Below are positions 37,001 through 43,814 of a stretch of DNA of 43,814 bases, piece by piece. A program made the translations under genes and the position numbers. How positions within the stretch are numbered: position 1 is the stretch's first letter; the number at the start of each line of letters is the position of its first letter. The notes beneath the pieces are model-generated. The model was given only the letters and a program-made list of their open reading frames with translations, was not told the DNA's origin and did no database searches. Source of the DNA: Polyangiaceae bacterium (GTDB lineage: Bacteria > Myxococcota_A > Polyangia > Polyangiales > Polyangiaceae); assembly GCA_013214025.1 (NCBI GenBank), contig JABSRN010000108.1, forward strand, positions 1 to 43,814, written 5' to 3'.

Positions 37001-40000
37001 CACCACGCAACCGGCGGCGAGCAAATTGTCGATGTCAGTGGCGTCGTCTCCCGTTTCGCGGTCATTACGACAGCCTTCGGTTCCAGTTTCGCAGGCAGCT
37101 GGCAATGCGCACGCCTCGCCAGCCCGGCAAATCCCCCCGCCCTGCTGGCACTCGAGGTTCATTGCCCAACGGTCGTTCTGCTCCACCGTAAAGAACGTGA
37201 CGCGACTGCTGGCCGGGCAAGGCTCCGTGCCGCCATCCGCCAGATCGACGTGGCCGGTCTCGTGGCACAAGTAATGAACGACCTCTACTCCTGGAGCGAT
37301 GGCATCGTCCACTCCCGGCTTGACGAGGATGTCGAGGCCTGGAGCGGCGAAGAACGTGCGGTCGTTTCGGAGATCGTCGCGGTCACTTCCACACTCCTCA
37401 GCACAGGTGAGCTCGACAGCGCCGGAGCACTCGCAATTCGGGTTCAGGCGGATCTGATGCTGCCCCAGATCGATCCACTGCTGAAGCGTGCTCTCGCAGA
37501 CTCGTTTCGAGCGACAACGCTGGCCGATGCCACACTCCGGCTGTCGACACGACTCGCCCTCGTCACAGCCACTGCAGGCGTCATTGTTCGGGTACACCGG
37601 CGGGCAGTCCGTGCAGCTGTCTGGGCGGCATTGAGCAACCGAACAAGCTTCGCCGTCCAAACAGCGGTCCTGTTCCTGACAAGCCAAGGCGTCCATCGCT
37701 GCTTGGTCGCCCTGGGGCCCCTGAAGCGTGAAGTAGCTCACCGCACTCGATGTCGGACACGGCTCGGTGCCATCCGGCCCCGCGTCGAAGTACCCACTCT
37801 CCCAACAGTAGTAGTGAACCTGTTCTTCATGAGTCGGATCGATAAGCGCGCCTCTGTCGGCCGGCAGTACGCCCGTCACCATCGCCATCGCCACACGAGC
37901 GGCGTTGGCAGGCAACAGGCGGCCGTTTGGCTCGCCCAGCGCGGCTTGTACTAATTCCTCGTCGCAAACGCCCTCAGGCTCGAATGCGGTCGCTTCGGGC
38001 ACGGGGGTCGTGTCCGCGACGCTGGCGGTCGGGTCCGGCACCTCCGGGGAGCGGGTTAGCAATAAGTAACCGTAGGCCACGTCTTCGCTCGCGGGATCGA
38101 AGAAGGACGGGAAACGCTCCTCGAACAACAAGAAGAGCGTCTGCTGGTTGATCATCGCGCCGTCGATGAGCCGCACACGCCGGCGCAGGGTGCCCGCATT
38201 GGGTATCGGGTTGGCGCCGGCCATCGCCACGTTGATCGCCGTCAACGACTCGTCGGCAAACGGGACCCGAGCGTCGGCACAAGCGAAGCGATAACGCTGC
38301 CCCGTGGCCGGATCGATCTGGCTATCCCGCTCGAAGCCCGGCACGAACCACGGGCTCTTGATGTACTCGTAGGGGCCTGCGCCATTCACGCGGAGGGGAT
38401 CCCCGACACACAGCAGATCGTTGGGGGCCGTGGGATATCGGCCGCCGATATAAGCGTCGATGGCAAAGTCCGTGATGGGGTTGATGCAGTCATCCCCCAC
38501 CTGGCCGCACTCGGCCGGGTTGTTTTCGAACTGCAGCGATACTGCGGGATCCCCGGGGTAGTGCAAAGTATCGCTGGAGACGACCTTGCCGAGCCAGTCC
38601 GCCGGCGTCGCCGCCTGGGGCGACTGGCTCAAGATGAGAGACATCGGGAGCTCGACCACACCGCTGGGGATCGGGTTCTCCTTCAGAGAGTCTGTGTACA
38701 CACCGATGCCCGTCAGGTTTCCCGTGGGGTAACAGCCGCGGTCGGGATCCACCGCGTCCGGAGACGGGCACTTGGCTTTCACCACGGAGTCCCGCCACGC
38801 CTCGTTCTCGGTCGCTAACAGCAGGGCACGGAAGTCCGTCAGGGTCAGCTCGCCGGCTTTGAACGCCAACCAACGGCGTACCAACGCGTTACCCAGGGTC
38901 TTGACCGTCGTCGGGTTCGTGGGATCCGCACGCCACTCGTCGAAACCGTCCGTGCCGAAGTTGGAGAGGTAAAACACCGAGCCGTTCCACTCCCCCTCCG
39001 GACTGCGCGCGTAGGTCAACAACACCTCGCTGCTAGCTCCTCCGCGGGCGGTGACTTGAATCAACCCTTCCCAACGGGCGTAGGCGGGGTTCTCGGGCGA
39101 CGGAGGAGCCGCTTGTTCAAACTGCACGTCCGCGGTCTCGCCAGCTGCTAGGGAGAAGGTGAGGACTCCGTCCGTACTCGGCGTGCCCACGCCGATCTCC
39201 AGCCACAGCAACGCGTTTTCCGTTACCTCGACCAGGCCGTCGTCATTGAAGTACCAGTGCTTCTCGCGTGTGATATCGAAAATCACGTCCGTCTCGGACG
39301 TGTTGGTGACGCTCAAACGAAATCCGGCAGACCGGGCAGTGAAGTCAATACGTCGTTCGGCCAACTCGAAGGGCAGCAGCTCATTCGCACCCGATGGGAC
39401 AACGCTGGCTCCACCATCGACTCCGGGGTCGCTGGTTCCACCAGGCGCGGCTGATCCCGCCGGTACCGATAGAGAGCGTGGGAGGCCGAGCGGCATGCAA
39501 TACCCACTCTCGCCGTCGAGCAATTTACAGTGTTCGTCCGACGGACACGATTCGCTCTGAGCCGTGCAAGGGATCCGACACGCAGCTCGATAACAGGAAC
39601 GACCCGCGCGACAGCTTTCGTCGAACTCGCAGTCCGAATAACAACGCCCAGCTATGCAGCTTTGAAAGTCGGGACAGTTGGCGTCGTAGCGACACTCCGT
39701 GGCAGCCACAGGATCGGCGGCGACCTTTTCGGGCGACAAACAACTGCCCTCAAAACAAACTGAATCGCCAATACAGCCCGGTAGCAAACCCTCGGCACTG
39801 CAACTGATGGTGCCGCTAGAGCGCTCTAGATCGTCACGGCACGGTGTGTGGCACTTTGGATTCGTTGGGGGCGTGACCGATTGCCCGGTATCCGCTTGGC
39901 AAGTACCTAGCTCACAGATCGCCCCGTCCGCGCATTCATTACCCGGCAGGCACACACAACCGACGCCTCCCTGGGTGCAGTCATGGCGCTGGCAGACAGC

Positions 40001-40417
40001 GCTCTTGCACACGAGCTGGGAGTCATCGAAATCTTTGTCGCAGCTGTCATCGCCGTAACAATCGCAACCTAAGGTGCCGCGGGGGCAGAGAGTGCGGTCC
40101 TGACACGACGCCACGCCGCCCAGAGCATCAGTACACACCAGCGCGCCGGCACACAAACCGCTTTTGCAACCGCAATTTTCCAAACCGGGCTCGCACTCGA
40201 TGCGTTGACACAACCCCGACTCGCAGGACATCGCGGTCCCGTCGGTGTCGGCGCTACAAGTGTTGCCCGTCAAACACGGACACTCGACAGCTCCCCGTAC
40301 ACAGCGTTTTGCCTCTTCGCCCTCGAGCTCGCCGCAGCCCAGGAACAACACGGCAACAACAGCCGAGCCCAGGGCTAGAAGCCAAAAACGAATCATCTTG
40401 TGAGTGGATTGGGGCAT
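34073..40417 (-). CDS. 2114-residue surface lipoprotein with Tc-toxin-like C-terminal architecture
   Basis: ATG 40417 overlaps the stop of the upstream gene (TGATG), fixing the start; a lipobox LFLGC (Cys28) follows. Residues 30-310 are Cys-rich repeats. About 330-850 is a beta-rich region. About 865-1205 holds two related Cys-containing units (VHYYCWESGYFDAGPDGTEP and VHYLCHETGHVDLADGGTEP, about 178 residues apart). About 1230-1550 is helical. Long coiled-coil arms (about 1560-1700 and 1765-1880) flank a hydrophobic segment (LVGALVGGLDCMTIVGFAFG through AAFASHAVIAGLEVG). The end (about 1950-2114) is beta-rich and closes with DELKDVVLYIYYTDFTSY, resembling the TcA ending 'disDViLhi.YTa'. The helical arms plus hydrophobic hairpin suggest a pore or tether. 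That is inference; no homology search was possible. Confidence 0.8.
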   Translation of the reverse strand: MPQSTHKMIRFWLLALGSAVVAVLFLGCGELEGEEAKRCVRGAVECPCLTGNTCSADTDGTAMSCESGLCQRIECEPGLENCGCKSGLCAGALVCTDALGGVASCQDRTLCPRGTLGCDCYGDDSCDKDFDDSQLVCKSAVCQRHDCTQGGVGCVCLPGNECADGAICELGTCQADTGQSVTPPTNPKCHTPCRDDLERSSGTISCSAEGLLPGCIGDSVCFEGSCLSPEKVAADPVAATECRYDANCPDFQSCIAGRCYSDCEFDESCRAGRSCYRAACRIPCTAQSESCPSDEHCKLLDGESGYCMPLGLPRSLSVPAGSAAPGGTSDPGVDGGASVVPSGANELLPFELAERRIDFTARSAGFRLSVTNTSETDVIFDITREKHWYFNDDGLVEVTENALLWLEIGVGTPSTDGVLTFSLAAGETADVQFEQAAPPSPENPAYARWEGLIQVTARGGASSEVLLTYARSPEGEWNGSVFYLSNFGTDGFDEWRADPTNPTTVKTLGNALVRRWLAFKAGELTLTDFRALLLATENEAWRDSVVKAKCPSPDAVDPDRGCYPTGNLTGIGVYTDSLKENPIPSGVVELPMSLILSQSPQAATPADWLGKVVSSDTLHYPGDPAVSLQFENNPAECGQVGDDCINPITDFAIDAYIGGRYPTAPNDLLCVGDPLRVNGAGPYEYIKSPWFVPGFERDSQIDPATGQRYRFACADARVPFADESLTAINVAMAGANPIPNAGTLRRRVRLIDGAMINQQTLFLLFEERFPSFFDPASEDVAYGYLLLTRSPEVPDPTASVADTTPVPEATAFEPEGVCDEELVQAALGEPNGRLLPANAARVAMAMVTGVLPADRGALIDPTHEEQVHYYCWESGYFDAGPDGTEPCPTSSAVSYFTLQGPQGDQAAMDALACQEQDRCLDGEACSVAQCRPDSCTDCPPVYPNNDACSGCDEGESCRQPECGIGQRCRSKRVCESTLQQWIDLGQHQIRLNPNCECSGAVELTCAEECGSDRDDLRNDRTFFAAPGLDILVKPGVDDAIAPGVEVVHYLCHETGHVDLADGGTEPCPASSRVTFFTVEQNDRWAMNLECQQGGGICRAGEACALPAACETGTEGCRNDRETGDDATDIDNLLAAGCVVGEPCPAKGTCEAQVEQWKATGTYSFNEVEAWRCEDPTAITCDVRNAEVPDLRDGKLFYGKGSGAVAFSPLDVEIEAAFRYKTRFRNRAGTQVGFAPQACIPQSNAIPYCYDAPAIEIIRDRVDCAAHIYTSYFPSVEADPLAKTVLQGFLTRTFAVREEYAPGVPTPVIHDGFERLNAELLVMLGDESVTRAFASRFDLADQFLASFAGSELEPGGIDLSGGAGYEMYNLYQGIQYYQLALDRFFGQAALLRAALTDEGPSIADGFITPETATTYIARLAAASSKKSRAWEQVAKRYLTFNEPDTARLIIERAYVNAYLESITLNQVLERIGATSAATVQAQITQLKDETALVYSAALRGMRSDYVGINDAPNFLGIDANTVPFPPLDPLDINAFEKGMVTASSKLAIATESENAALDQNRQFETDSALFQSELSKIKISYDNDLGAICGTFRGDDGAVYPAIPRYAGLSAATAAVGNPCGLVGNGALFDGTLALSQTQIDADLVRQNMSTLQGDITSLNLRLQAQCERIKDVAEWRVNKADEIIALNSGIKAAELTIDALDRTSNLVGALVGGLDCMTIVGFAFGTNCPQKTIAASFKTAILVVANAAAFASHAVIAGLEVGVEVTERDIMEQELLGECDALAIDTKFDILDLFRRVPELELEAAKALRDVQRAVGELEALALDAQSLMDNREETESLRINVEVARNDPNVRIYRNEAVITADKHFENALREAYLVTRIYEYFTSQSYAARDDLRLIRLASHGGNSLQDYLIDLEDTFSNFENEFGNPDTRLAVVSLRDDIVPQLAGNVAMSEDERQTAFRAMLEDRSKLDPRGYLTIPFATRLDGTSPLTANHKVRYIEAEFQGQDLGDDLGRIYLRQHGTGVIRNVEGELNYTSFPERTAVINTMFNGRRGNGSVDFDTSIYRNERLRDRPFVNTGWDLVFNRVDEEVNSDIELDELKDVVLYIYYTDFTSY

Positions 40418-41655
40418 CACAGTTTCACCTCTAGACGCAGGCCTAGCTCGAAGCCGAAGCGGTACTCGGTTTCCTGAGGGAGAATAAATAACTCGTCCGA
40501 TACGATGGCGCCGCGGACAGCGCGGTCGCCATAGGGAGCGATGGTTTCCTGAGCACAGACTGCCCAAATATTTTCTTCGCCCGTGAGCGCCTTGCCGTCG
40601 AGGCTGTGGCACTGCGCCGAATGAACACCCACCCACCATTCCCGGACCATCCAGGCATCCAATACGCCGCGTCCCGACCGTCGGTAGCCACCGGCCACGC
40701 CCACTCGAACTCGATCGTCCAAAAACTGGCGGTACCCAGCGTTGATACGAATATCGGAAGAGACCCGCGCCAAGTCTTCCGGGCTCAGGCCCATGCCGAT
40801 GCCGATATCAACATAGATGGGCCCGGGTTGAAACGAGGCCCCCAGCTTCGTGATCGCGCTGTAGTCCCAGTCCGTGCTGTGGGCAAAGTCCGCCGAGTGC
40901 CCAAAGTATAAAGACAGTGACAATAACGAATCGCCTTCTTCTTTTGTTGGTGCGGCGTTGATGACCACAACCGAGCCACCGTTCCTATTATTCGAGCTAC
41001 TGTCGTCCACCGCCACCACCGGCTTGTCACTTACGGGCGGTGGCAAACAATCGGCTTGCAGCGTCAGCAACGCTCCCCGCCAAGAACGATGGGTACCCGG
41101 AGGCACCACCTTGAGACGCTCGGGTCCCACCCCCAATTCGTAAAGGTGAGAGGTCACCACCCCTGCCCTGCCATGAGCCCGCACCATCTGCGCCGCCTCG
41201 TCACTACCGAATGCCCGTGCCACCGCCCGGGACTCAAACTTCTTGCCGTCAAAGTGACCCTGTACGGCGACGCACGTCCGAACCTGTTCGGGCAATTCGA
41301 GGCAGCGAACGACGTCTTTGAGTTGCTCGTCCCATGCGGCGACAAAAGCCGTCGACGCACCGGGTTCAGCGGATGCGCCCGTGAGCTTCCAACGTCCGGC
41401 ACTGCACCCATCGGGAGCGTCGGCAACGGCGACGGGAGCTGGCGCTGGCACAGCCTCGCTGCCGACAGCGGGAGCGGTGGCCGTCGCGCTAGTTGCGCGA
41501 GCCGCCGGTACATCAGCGGGTACTCGCGCAGGGTCAGAGTTAGCCGCGGCTGCGGGCTCGGCCGTACTGGCTTGCGCGTGACACACCGGAGACATCAAGA
41601 CAGCAGCTAGCGCCCACCGCGGAGCGCTCTGTCTGCAAGCAAAACTAAGAGGCAT
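40417..41655 (-). CDS. OmpA-like domain plus outer-membrane beta-barrel protein
   Basis: The 412-residue protein has a signal peptide (ALAAVLMSPVCHAQA) and an Ala/Pro-rich linker. A domain at about 108-203 (VRTCVAVQGHFDGKKFESRA, GSDEAAQMVRAHGRAGVVTS, LYELGVGPERLKVVPPG) has OmpA-C-like spacing and order but weak peptidoglycan-binding signature. A barrel region at about 245-412 follows (LLSLSLYFGHSADF, GPIYVDIGIGMGL, IRINAGYRQFLDDRVRVGVA, YRFGFELGLRLEVKL). It is the first gene of a three-gene operon and overlaps the giant lipoprotein gene. It probably serves as an outer-membrane anchor or exporter for the two lipoproteins, by inference. Confidence 0.72.
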   Translation of the reverse strand: MPLSFACRQSAPRWALAAVLMSPVCHAQASTAEPAAAANSDPARVPADVPAARATSATATAPAVGSEAVPAPAPVAVADAPDGCSAGRWKLTGASAEPGASTAFVAAWDEQLKDVVRCLELPEQVRTCVAVQGHFDGKKFESRAVARAFGSDEAAQMVRAHGRAGVVTSHLYELGVGPERLKVVPPGTHRSWRGALLTLQADCLPPPVSDKPVVAVDDSSSNNRNGGSVVVINAAPTKEEGDSLLSLSLYFGHSADFAHSTDWDYSAITKLGASFQPGPIYVDIGIGMGLSPEDLARVSSDIRINAGYRQFLDDRVRVGVAGGYRRSGRGVLDAWMVREWWVGVHSAQCHSLDGKALTGEENIWAVCAQETIAPYGDRAVRGAIVSDELFILPQETEYRFGFELGLRLEVKL

Positions 41656-41791
41656 ATTGCCCCAGTCTAGGTCGCCAGAGGTTTTCGGACAAGCAGAGCC
41701 TCCGGCTGAGAGACGGTTTCAGCGTTTTCGCCCTGTTACGCTGAGAGGTCTGGATTGGTCCCGCTCTGGCGGACAGTGATCATGTCAGGGT

Positions 41792-42000
41792 TTAGGGCGC
41801 CTGAGCGCGCCTCTGTTGTTGTTCGTAGCACACTGGGCTGAGGTAGCCAAGCGTCGAGTGGTAACGGCTCGGGTTGTTGAAGCCGTCGATGTAGTTGGCG
41901 ACGGCTTCGTGGGCTTCGGTTCGAGTTACAAAGGCCTTGTGGCTAATGCGCTCCTTCTTCAGGCTCGCAAAGAACGATTCCGCTACTGCGTTGTGGTAGG
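41792..42000 (-). pseudogene. IS3-family transposase OrfB, C-terminal remnant
   Basis: The minus strand reads YHNAVAESFFASLKKERISH, KAFVTRTEAHEAVANYIDGF and NNPSRYHSTLGYLSPVCYEQ to TAA 41792-41794, the classic end of IS3-group OrfB, including the catalytic Glu region ('aEsFFasLK.E'). Everything upstream is missing; at about 42000 it joins an Rhs fragment. Downstream, the segment 41757-41783 (GGTCCCGCTCTGGCGGACAG) looks like the element's terminal inverted repeat. The insertion probably truncated the Rhs gene. Confidence 0.8.
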
Positions 42001-42357
42001 CAATTTGCCCTCGTCCTTATTTCCGGAAAAGGATTGCGCTGCAGCTTTCCTCACAAGACTTCCAGCAGAACCTACCAGCGCCCCGCCAAGTATACTTGGC
42101 GGCATCGCCGCGAGGGCGCCGGTCGCAGCGCCGTATGCGATCGGCGCCGCGTAACCTCCTGCGGAAAGATCCCCGCTCTGGTACTCGCCCCAGCTCCGGT
42201 AGGTGGCGGCCCCGGCACCGATAACTGCTCCTATGCACCACGGACCACAGCGCCCACTCGGATCTCGATACCGAACCGGATTCTGCCCTGGCCAAGACCA
42301 AAGCGTCCCAGTATCCGTCAGGAATACGAACTCATCCGCGGTCGTAAACGCCCCCAA
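41983..42357 (-). pseudogene. Rhs-family protein, C-terminal core remnant
   Basis: The frame reads TADEFVFLTDTGTLWSWPGQ then NPVRYRDPSGRCGPWC. It matches the end of the RHS-associated core ('NP.ryrDPSG'), where polymorphic toxin tips begin. A Gly/Ala-rich hydrophobic stretch follows (GAVIGAGAATYRS, APIAYGAATGALAAM), typical of the start of the toxin tip. It stops by running into the IS3 relic, so tip and immunity gene are lost. The large upstream Rhs body is absent. Confidence 0.65.
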
Positions 42358-42704
42358 CTCCGTACTCCACCAACGGGCCCTGAATGGGGTTGCCCCCCCC
42401 TCGACTGCCCGCGGCGCTGGGGCGAACTGAACGAAACGTACTCACATGGTGAGGTCGCTTACGAAATCCCGTCCAGCCGTCCCCTCCCAAACAACGGCTG
42501 CGCCGGATGTGGGGGGGACCGGGATTGAAGGCGCGAGACGGCCGTACCCTGGCAGCTCGCTTCGACTGACGGGCTACGGACTGGGGCGCTGATGCAACGT
42601 GCACCAGTGCAACGGTTGTAACATTTACAACGTCCCCTGCGGGGGCTGCCCTTTGGAATCGAGACGGCAATTGACTCGCGGGAGCAAGTCGAACGGCCTT
42701 GCCG
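42358..42704. other. 347-base stretch without a supported gene
   Basis: Open frames here have no family features. It contains G/C runs (near 42391-42398 and 42511-42517). Possibly decayed Rhs or insertion-element sequence. Confidence 0.4.
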
Positions 42705-42724
42705 ATATGTCGCATTCGACATAT
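42705..42724. promoter_or_regulatory. palindrome upstream of higBA, operator candidate
   Basis: ATATGTCG-CATT-CGACATAT is a perfect 8-bp inverted repeat with a 4-base centre, 10 bases before the GTG of the toxin gene. Autoregulated HigBA-type operons usually have such HigA operators at this place. Confidence 0.5.
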
Positions 42725-42734
42725 TCTCTACTTC

Positions 42735-43065
42735 GTGGCAAGTACACAGAAGCCCATCGTTTGGATGTCGGGCGAGATAAAGACACCTCCCTTCTCGGCG
42801 CAAGCGCGGATGGAGGCAGGCATTCTCCTGCGACAACTGCAACAGGGCAGCCTCATTGAAATGCCTCACAGTCGCCAGTCGGAAGACGCTGCCACGAGCT
42901 ACGGTTCAGGATGAGACTCACACGAGGCGGATCATGTATCGCCTCAACGCCGACGCGGTGGTCCTCCTCGACGTATTCAGCAAGAAGACAGCAGCCACAC
43001 CCAAGCGAATTATCGAAAACTGCAAGCGACGCATCAAAGCGTACGACGAAGCCACGAGGAACTAG
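42735..43065 (+). pseudogene. HigB/RelE-type toxin with frameshifts
   Basis: From GTG 42735: VASTQKPIVWMSGEIKTPPF, SAQARMEAGILLRQLQQGSL, IEMPHSR in one frame, then VGRRCHELR in a second, then VQDETHTRRIMYRLNADAVV, LLDVFSKKTAATPKRIIENC and KRRIKAYDEAT in a third, to TAG 43063-43065. This matches HigB-like toxins that cleave mRNA on ribosomes ('gEiktPPfs..aR.eaG.lLR.LQ.Ge.l..P.srpm...g..chElRv.d....wRi.Yr'). Two indels between 42868 and 42912 inactivate it. The antitoxin follows directly and is intact. Confidence 0.78.
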
Positions 43066-43067
43066 CT

Positions 43068-43400
43068 GTGAAGACATCAAAGAAAAAGAAGCTTGAAGCT
43101 GCCGGTTGGAAAGTCGGCGACGCCGCGGACTTTCTTGAGTTGTCCCGTGAAGAAATCGCTCTCGTTGATATGAAGCTATCTCTTGCGAAGAGTCTTCGAG
43201 ATCGGCGCGAGTCGAAGGGCATCACTCAGATCGCACTCGCGAAAACGCTGAACTCAAGCCAGTCTCGTGTGGCCAAAGTGGAGAGAGCCGACGCGTCCGT
43301 AAGCATCGACCTACTGATGCGTGCCCTTCTTGCTCTCGGCGCAACACGCACCGAACTCGCAAAGGCTATTGGACGACGGAAGAGCTCGCGCGCCGCTTGA
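43068..43400 (+). CDS. HigA-type XRE-family antitoxin
   Basis: The 110-residue protein starts at GTG 43068, 2 bases after the toxin stop, with GAGGA at 43056-43060. The C-terminal half is a Cro/CI helix-turn-helix (RRESKGITQIALAKTLNSSQ SRVAKVERADASVSIDLLMR). The N-terminal extension is basic then acidic (KKKKLEAAGWKVGDAADFLE). Such HigA proteins neutralise HigB and repress their operon. Here the toxin is broken, so the protein may survive as a repressor or anti-addiction factor. Confidence 0.85.
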   Translation: MKTSKKKKLEAAGWKVGDAADFLELSREEIALVDMKLSLAKSLRDRRESKGITQIALAKTLNSSQSRVAKVERADASVSIDLLMRALLALGATRTELAKAIGRRKSSRAA

Positions 43401-43422
43401 AGAGAGCTTCGGCAACACACTC

Positions 43423-43458
43423 TCCGACATTTTGTCGGAGTTTTGACAAAATGTCGGA
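43423..43458. terminator. 14-bp perfect inverted repeat after higA
   Basis: TCCGACATTTTGTC at 43423-43436 pairs with GACAAAATGTCGGA at 43445-43458 around GGAGTTTT. The stem starts 23 bases after the antitoxin stop. No T-run follows the right arm, so termination is possible but not typical. Its right part overlaps the right copy of the 27-base direct repeat. Confidence 0.45.
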
Positions 43459-43460
43459 AG
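43434..43460 (+). repeat. 27-base direct repeat, right copy
   Basis: Same sequence as 27631-27657 apart from two bases. A shorter related piece (CACAATGTCGGAG with a preceding TTTTGTC) occurs at 9271-9290. Confidence 0.6.
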
Positions 43461-43594
43461 TGCTCCGAGCGCGACTTACGAACCGCCCAATCCACGCTTG
43501 AAGCCGTCACCGCTCCGCGGTGCAGCTTGAGCCCTCATTGGGCGGGGGGGGCTAACATCGTCCTTCGCCGGAACGGGGGGACTCAACATACGAA

Positions 43595-43813
43595 TCACAG
43601 AGGTTCATCGGTAAATTCCGCGTCCATCCCCAACCCACTCAAGCACGCCAGGATGCTCTCACGCGGGTCAGGTTCACGAAGAACCCCACCGTAGAGCGAC
43701 GCCGAACTCCCGTGAAAAGCCGAGATCAACAAGGTCTCCCAGGATGCCCGACAGTCGAGAGTCGGCAGCAAGTCATCTCCTCCGACATCTGCACTGTGGA
43801 CAGCAGCCCCCAT
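43595..43813 (-). CDS. hypothetical protein, C-terminal part cut by the window end
   Basis: The last 72 codons of a minus-strand frame, possibly continuing beyond the window. It reads LPTLDCRASWETLLISAFHG, GGVLREPDPRESILACLSGL and ends in an acidic tail. No family is recognised; coding status is uncertain. Confidence 0.3.
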   Translation of the reverse strand: MGAAVHSADVGGDDLLPTLDCRASWETLLISAFHGSSASLYGGVLREPDPRESILACLSGLGMDAEFTDEPL

Positions 43814-43814
43814 C

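Noticed and set aside
36491-37954. 487-codon open frame on the plus strand
   Set aside because: Antisense shadow of the 2114-residue lipoprotein gene, which has clear domains and coupled starts.
43443-43694. Small plus-strand frame after higA
   Set aside because: Starts within the inverted repeat and has no family resemblance or ribosome binding site.

Overview
The window looks like a chromosome segment of a myxobacterium (Myxococcota, probably Polyangia-like). The GC content is high. It carries four very large cysteine-rich predicted lipoproteins, PknB-type Ser/Thr kinases, MopE-like Asp/Cys motifs and a TIGR02147-type regulator, a combination typical of that group. This placement is inference from gene families; no rRNA or tRNA gene is present to confirm it. 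Many small genes are frameshifted or truncated, while genes of 1237, 1587 and 2114 codons are intact, so most of the decay is probably real and not assembly error.

Layout. 1-1.6 kb: an HDOD remnant and an RluA-type pseudouridine synthase. 1.8-6.6 kb: a 1587-residue lipoprotein with 18 Cys-rich repeats and a C-terminal C-type lectin domain. 6.6-10.3 kb: a decayed IS4-type transposase, an intact kinase with a C-terminal STAS-like domain, and a second kinase broken by three frameshifts. 10.3-16.5 kb: a leftward set of envelope redox genes. In transcription order these are a single-domain cupredoxin, a haem-bearing outer-membrane barrel, a monohaem cytochrome c, a Tat-exported lipoprotein, a two-domain cupredoxin and an OprO/P-type porin. 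The first three genes are tightly coupled (4-base overlap, then 2-base gap). 16.6-18.1 kb: an HDOD remnant and a receiver / DHp / receiver phosphorelay cassette without any kinase ATPase domain. 18.4-20.0 kb: a TIGR02147 regulator coupled to a broken lipoprotein gene, with a perfect palindrome upstream. 20.3-24.4 kb: an AlaA-type aminotransferase, modB and modC with a 5'-truncated modA, a small lipoprotein and a histidine-kinase tail. 24.7-26.5 kb: another Cys-rich lipoprotein.

26.5-30.2 kb is a graveyard of mobile and addiction genes: a primase tail, two damaged RelE/ParE-type toxins, an intact antitoxin, an IS3 deletion relic and short tandem repeats. 30.3-41.7 kb is one leftward operon: an OmpA-like/outer-membrane-barrel protein, a 2114-residue lipoprotein and a 1237-residue MopE-like Cys-rich lipoprotein. 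The giant protein has coiled-coil arms, a hydrophobic hairpin and a tail resembling Tc-toxin A subunits. 41.8-43.8 kb holds an IS3 relic, an Rhs tail and a HigBA locus with a broken toxin and an intact antitoxin. A 27-base direct repeat (25/27 identical) at 27.6 and 43.4 kb brackets the giant operon.

The two most promising systems are the copper/haem envelope cluster (12217-16478, perhaps with the porin) and the three-gene surface operon (30343-41655). Functional statements about both are inference from motifs and gene order.
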